The position numbers and the translations under genes are program-made. Below, piece after piece: positions 13,395 through 15,503 of a DNA stretch of 15,503 bases. A model generated the notes under the pieces. The model ran no database searches and had not been told where the DNA came from. It saw only the letters and a list, made by a program, of their open reading frames with translations. Origin of the DNA: JALYIM01 sp040003205 (GTDB taxonomy: Bacteria > Acidobacteriota > Terriglobia > Terriglobales > Acidobacteriaceae); NCBI GenBank assembly GCA_040003205.1, contig JBDUDA010000043.1, positions 1 to 15,503 of the forward strand, written 5' to 3'. Every line of letters begins with the position of its first letter. Position 1 is the stretch's first letter.

Positions 13395-14114
13395 CTACTT
13401 CTTGTCTTTCTTGTCGGACTTCTCCGATTTCTCGGCAGGAGCTTCCGCATCGTCGGTCTCCTGTTTACCCTTCTTGATGACCTCAGGCTCAGTCGGAGTC
13501 GCACCGGCTTCTGCGGCAACCGCCTCAGGAGTCGCGACTACTTCTTCCTTGACCGTGGTCACGTGCGCCACCGGCTGGTTCTCGTCGGTGAGAAAGGTCA
13601 ATTTCTGGTCGTGCGGCAAGTCAGAAACTCGCAACACTTTGCCGAGTACCAGCGCACTGACGTCCACTTCGATGGAGCTGGGAATGTCGTCCGGCAAGCA
13701 CTCGATTTCGATTTCGCGCAGAAGTTGCTCAAGGATTCCGCCTTGCAGCTTCACGCCCTCAGCTTCGCCCTTCAGAACGATCGGCACTTCGACCGTCAGG
13801 CGCTTATCCATGGCGATGCGCTTAAGGTCAATGTGCAGCAGCGCGCCTTTAATGGGCTCGTATTGCCAGTCCACGATCATGGCTTTGGTGCGCTCGCCTT
13901 CGAGGGTGAGATCGAAGATGGTGTTGTGCCCGGTCTGCGAGTGTAGGATACGCGAGACCTGGCGCGGATCAACGCTCAGGGACTGCGCGTTCTTGCCAGC
14001 ACCATAAAGCACGGCGGGAACTTTGCCTGCGGCGCGGACGCGGCGAGCGTCGTTCTTGGTGCCTGCGGTGCGTTGCTGACCTTCTAATAAGTTGCTCTCA
14101 GTTGCGGTAGCCAT
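13395..14114 (-). CDS. rplY: 50S ribosomal protein bL25, general stress (CTC/TL5) form
   Basis: A 239-residue bL25 of the long CTC type. The N-terminal 5S-rRNA-binding domain (about 1-95) includes TKNDARRVRAAGKVPAVLYG and the DLKRIAMDKRLTVEVP transition. The TL5-like beta domain (about 96-185) includes GGILEQLLREIEIECLPDDIP and SALVLGKVLRVSDLP. An unstructured tail of about 50 residues rich in Ala, Glu and finally Lys/Asp/Ser follows. The start is ATG 14114; only a weak purine stretch (CGGAA) precedes it. It is 15 bases downstream of prs, and this prs-rplY-pth order is widespread in bacteria. Function: binds 5S rRNA at the central protuberance. Confidence 0.96.
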   Translation of the reverse strand: MATATESNLLEGQQRTAGTKNDARRVRAAGKVPAVLYGAGKNAQSLSVDPRQVSRILHSQTGHNTIFDLTLEGERTKAMIVDWQYEPIKGALLHIDLKRIAMDKRLTVEVPIVLKGEAEGVKLQGGILEQLLREIEIECLPDDIPSSIEVDVSALVLGKVLRVSDLPHDQKLTFLTDENQPVAHVTTVKEEVVATPEAVAAEAGATPTEPEVIKKGKQETDDAEAPAEKSEKSDKKDKK

Positions 14115-14129
14115 AATTTGAATTCCGTT

Positions 14130-15149
14130 CTACAAAAATAATTTACTGACCGAAGTCTCTTCGTGGATTGATTGAATGGCGCGGCCGATCAATCCAGCAA
14201 TGGACAAAACTTTAATCTTGCTTTCGTGCTTGGCCGCCTCACACAGCGGGATCGTGTTGGTGACCACGACTTCCGTAATTTTAGAATTCGCGATGTTCTC
14301 GACGGCCGGCCCAGACAGCACCGGATGCGAGCAGCAGGCATAAACTTCACGCGCGCCGTTCTCGAGCAAAGCGCTAGCGGTTTTTACCAGAGTGCCTGCG
14401 GTATCAATCAAGTCGTCAATCACCAGACAAGTCTGACCTTCTACATCGCCGATTACGTGCATGACTTCCGCCACGTTGACCTCGACTCGCCGCTTATCAA
14501 CGATGGCGAGGGCAGCGTCCATTTTCTTGGCAAAAAAACGGGCACGCTCCACACCACCTGCATCCGGCGAAACGACTGTCAGGTTCGGCAAATTCATGCG
14601 CTTAAAATGATCCACCAGCACCGGAGACGCGAACAGATGGTCTACCGGGATATTAAAAAATCCCTGCAACTGGGGCGCGTGCAAATCCACGATCAACGCC
14701 CGATCGGCGCCCGCAGTCGTCAGCAGGTCGGCGACCAGCTTCGACGAAATCGGTACTCGCGGCTTGTCTTTGCGATCTTGCCGCGCGTATCCAAAGTACG
14801 GAATCACTGCGGTAATCCGCCGCGCTGATGCCCGCTTCAACGCGTCAATCATCAGCAACAGTTCCATCAAGTGCTGATCAACCGGATGGCAAGTCGGCTG
14901 AATTACGAAAACATCAGCGCCGCGAACATTCTCCTGAATCTGGATGTAAGCTTCGCCATCTTTAAAGCGCGTGACCAGCGCCTGTCCGCGAGTTAATCCG
15001 AGAAATACGCAAACCTCGTCCGCCAAAGGCTCGTTGGCGGTTCCGCAAAAAACTTTAAATCGGTCGTCAACGCGTGCGCGATGTGGCTTGCGCTCCGTTT
15101 TATCGTCGGCGGTCATCTTTTTCTCGGTCGCGGTTGCGAGAGTGGCCAT
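14130..15149 (-). CDS. prs: Ribose-phosphate pyrophosphokinase (PRPP synthetase)
   Basis: Makes PRPP from ribose 5-phosphate and ATP for nucleotide, histidine and tryptophan synthesis. The product is 339 residues. It has the ATP-binding PYFGYARQDRK (117-127), the catalytic DLHAPQLQGFF (155-165), the flexible-loop VDKRR (217-221), the PRPP-binding VIDDLIDTAGT (243-253), and the usual C-terminus HEETSVSKLF. The homologous core starts near DRFKVFCGTANEPLA (29-43), so the ATG at 15149 gives an extension of about 25 Thr/Lys/Arg-rich residues and has no Shine-Dalgarno; the upstream bases are repeat element. Met12 (ATG 15116), preceded by GAGAAAAAG, is a plausible alternative start. It lies downstream of tRNA-Gln and 15 bases upstream of rplY. 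Confidence 0.96.
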   Translation of the reverse strand: MATLATATEKKMTADDKTERKPHRARVDDRFKVFCGTANEPLADEVCVFLGLTRGQALVTRFKDGEAYIQIQENVRGADVFVIQPTCHPVDQHLMELLLMIDALKRASARRITAVIPYFGYARQDRKDKPRVPISSKLVADLLTTAGADRALIVDLHAPQLQGFFNIPVDHLFASPVLVDHFKRMNLPNLTVVSPDAGGVERARFFAKKMDAALAIVDKRRVEVNVAEVMHVIGDVEGQTCLVIDDLIDTAGTLVKTASALLENGAREVYACCSHPVLSGPAVENIANSKITEVVVTNTIPLCEAAKHESKIKVLSIAGLIGRAIQSIHEETSVSKLFL

Positions 15150-15152
15150 AAG

Positions 15153-15240
15153 TCAGCTGTTAGCTATTGGCTTTTGGCTGTTAGCTTGAATCCCTTGGGC
15201 CTTTAGAGCCAAGAGCCAAAAGCCTACGGCCAAGAGCCGT
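15153..15240. repeat. Intergenic inverted-repeat element between tRNA-Gln and prs
   Basis: GGCTTTTGGCT (15169-15179) is perfectly complementary to AGCCAAAAGCC (15214-15224), with a 34-base loop. GAGCCAAGAGCCAAAAGCCT (15206-15225) is an 18/20 match to 11725-11744. In both copies the same two words occur in the same order: the GAGCCAAG core and an ACAGC-T-ATAGCT-like word. The element abuts the annotated prs start codon and fills its expected leader. Confidence 0.7.
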
Positions 15241-15244
15241 TTTC

Positions 15245-15318
15245 TGGCTGGGCCGCTAGGATTCGAACCTAGACAAAGTGCGTCAAAGGCACTTGACCTA
15301 CCATTAGTCGACGGCCCA
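15245..15318 (-). tRNA. tRNA-Gln (anticodon TTG)
   Basis: The minus strand folds as a complete 74-base tRNA. The acceptor stem TGGGCCG/CGGCCCA has 7 of 7 pairs. The D arm is GAC-TAATGGTAG-GTC, the anticodon arm is AGTGC-CTTTGAC-GCACT with anticodon TTG, and the T arm is CTAGG-TTCGAAT-CCTAG. The discriminator is G and the 3' CCA is encoded (15247-15245). It reads CAA (and CAG by wobble) glutamine codons. It lies between ispE and prs, so it may be processed from a longer transcript. Confidence 0.97.
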
Positions 15319-15398
15319 ATGAAAAATTTGTGATTGACGAATGCTGACTGATGAATCGCCACCGCTCTGATTTTCAACTAAGGATCAGAAATCAACAA

Positions 15399-15503
15399 TC
15401 AAAAAAGTTTCTTCCAGTACTGCGGGCGCGTCAGCGTGGAGGTCGCAACCGCAGGAAAGCCTGCCTTGCGCAACCGGGACGCCGCTTTCACGGCTGCTGC
15501 CCT
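15399..15503 (-). CDS. ispE: C-terminal end of a probable 4-diphosphocytidyl-2-C-methyl-D-erythritol kinase (5' part outside window)
   Basis: Only the last 34 codons and a TGA (15399-15401) are inside the window. The visible residues AAAVKAASRLRKAGFPAVAT followed by STLTRPQYWKKLF resemble the IspE C-terminus, where a helix with the A-x-L-x-x-G-F pattern leads to a strand ending T-L-x-R-x-x-Y. IspE phosphorylates CDP-methylerythritol in the non-mevalonate isoprenoid pathway. The order ispE - tRNA-Gln - prs - rplY - pth is a frequent bacterial arrangement and supports the call. The kinase motifs themselves cannot be seen here. Confidence 0.72.
   Translation of the reverse strand, partial: RAAAVKAASRLRKAGFPAVATSTLTRPQYWKKLF

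Noticed and set aside
13263..14007. Long + strand open frames over rplY
   Set aside because: They are antisense to a full-length, well-recognised ribosomal protein gene.
15153..15377. Small minus-strand frame covering tRNA-Gln and its flanks
   Set aside because: It reads through the tRNA and the repeat element and shows only repeat-derived words such as FWLLA; no coding evidence.

Overview
The window reads as chromosomal backbone of a mid-to-high GC Gram-negative bacterium, most likely Acidobacteriota (Terriglobia / Koribacter-like). That placement is an inference. It rests on the gene families (a DUF457-type hydrolase, a zinc-finger/HEAT anti-sigma protein, a GGGS-rich DUF4097 protein) and on short intergenic inverted repeats built from words such as GGCTTTTGGCTCTTGGCTC and GGGGCTAAAGCC / GCACGGCTGAAGCCGTGC, which I associate with acidobacterial genomes. 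No transposase, integrase, phage gene or CRISPR array is visible.

Left part (1-5321): the 3' end of a membrane metal-dependent hydrolase on + converges on a minus-strand group transcribed recG -> selA -> VTT/DedA-like membrane protein. An inverted-repeat element lies between selA and the VTT gene. A small two-helix membrane protein gene on + runs divergently from the 5' end of recG. A + strand diguanylate cyclase (GAF-GAF-GGDEF, intact active site and I-site) follows.

Middle part (6906-11111): a compact minus-strand four-gene unit made of an ECF sigma factor, a zinc-finger anti-sigma protein with one membrane helix and a HEAT-repeat tail, a secreted DUF4097 protein with a regular 18-residue beta-solenoid, and an exported two-PDZ protein. 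A sigma-70-like promoter (TTTAAC, 17 bp, TATAAT) precedes the sigma gene. This looks like a self-contained envelope-stress or surface-sensing module and is the most interesting system here.

Right part (11154-15503): a minus-strand translation/nucleotide cluster transcribed ispE (3' end only) -> tRNA-Gln(TTG) -> prs -> rplY (CTC form) -> pth -> rpsF -> rpsR -> rplI, ending in a hairpin terminator. Ribosomal protein bS18 carries a repetitive Gly/Asp/Arg/Pro N-terminal extension. Two copies of one intergenic repeat family sit in this cluster, one inside the rpsR-rplI spacer and one directly upstream of prs. No gene-free stretch exceeds 300 bases; the largest is the ~200-base gap at 10993-11195, which holds the sigma promoter and the rplI terminator.
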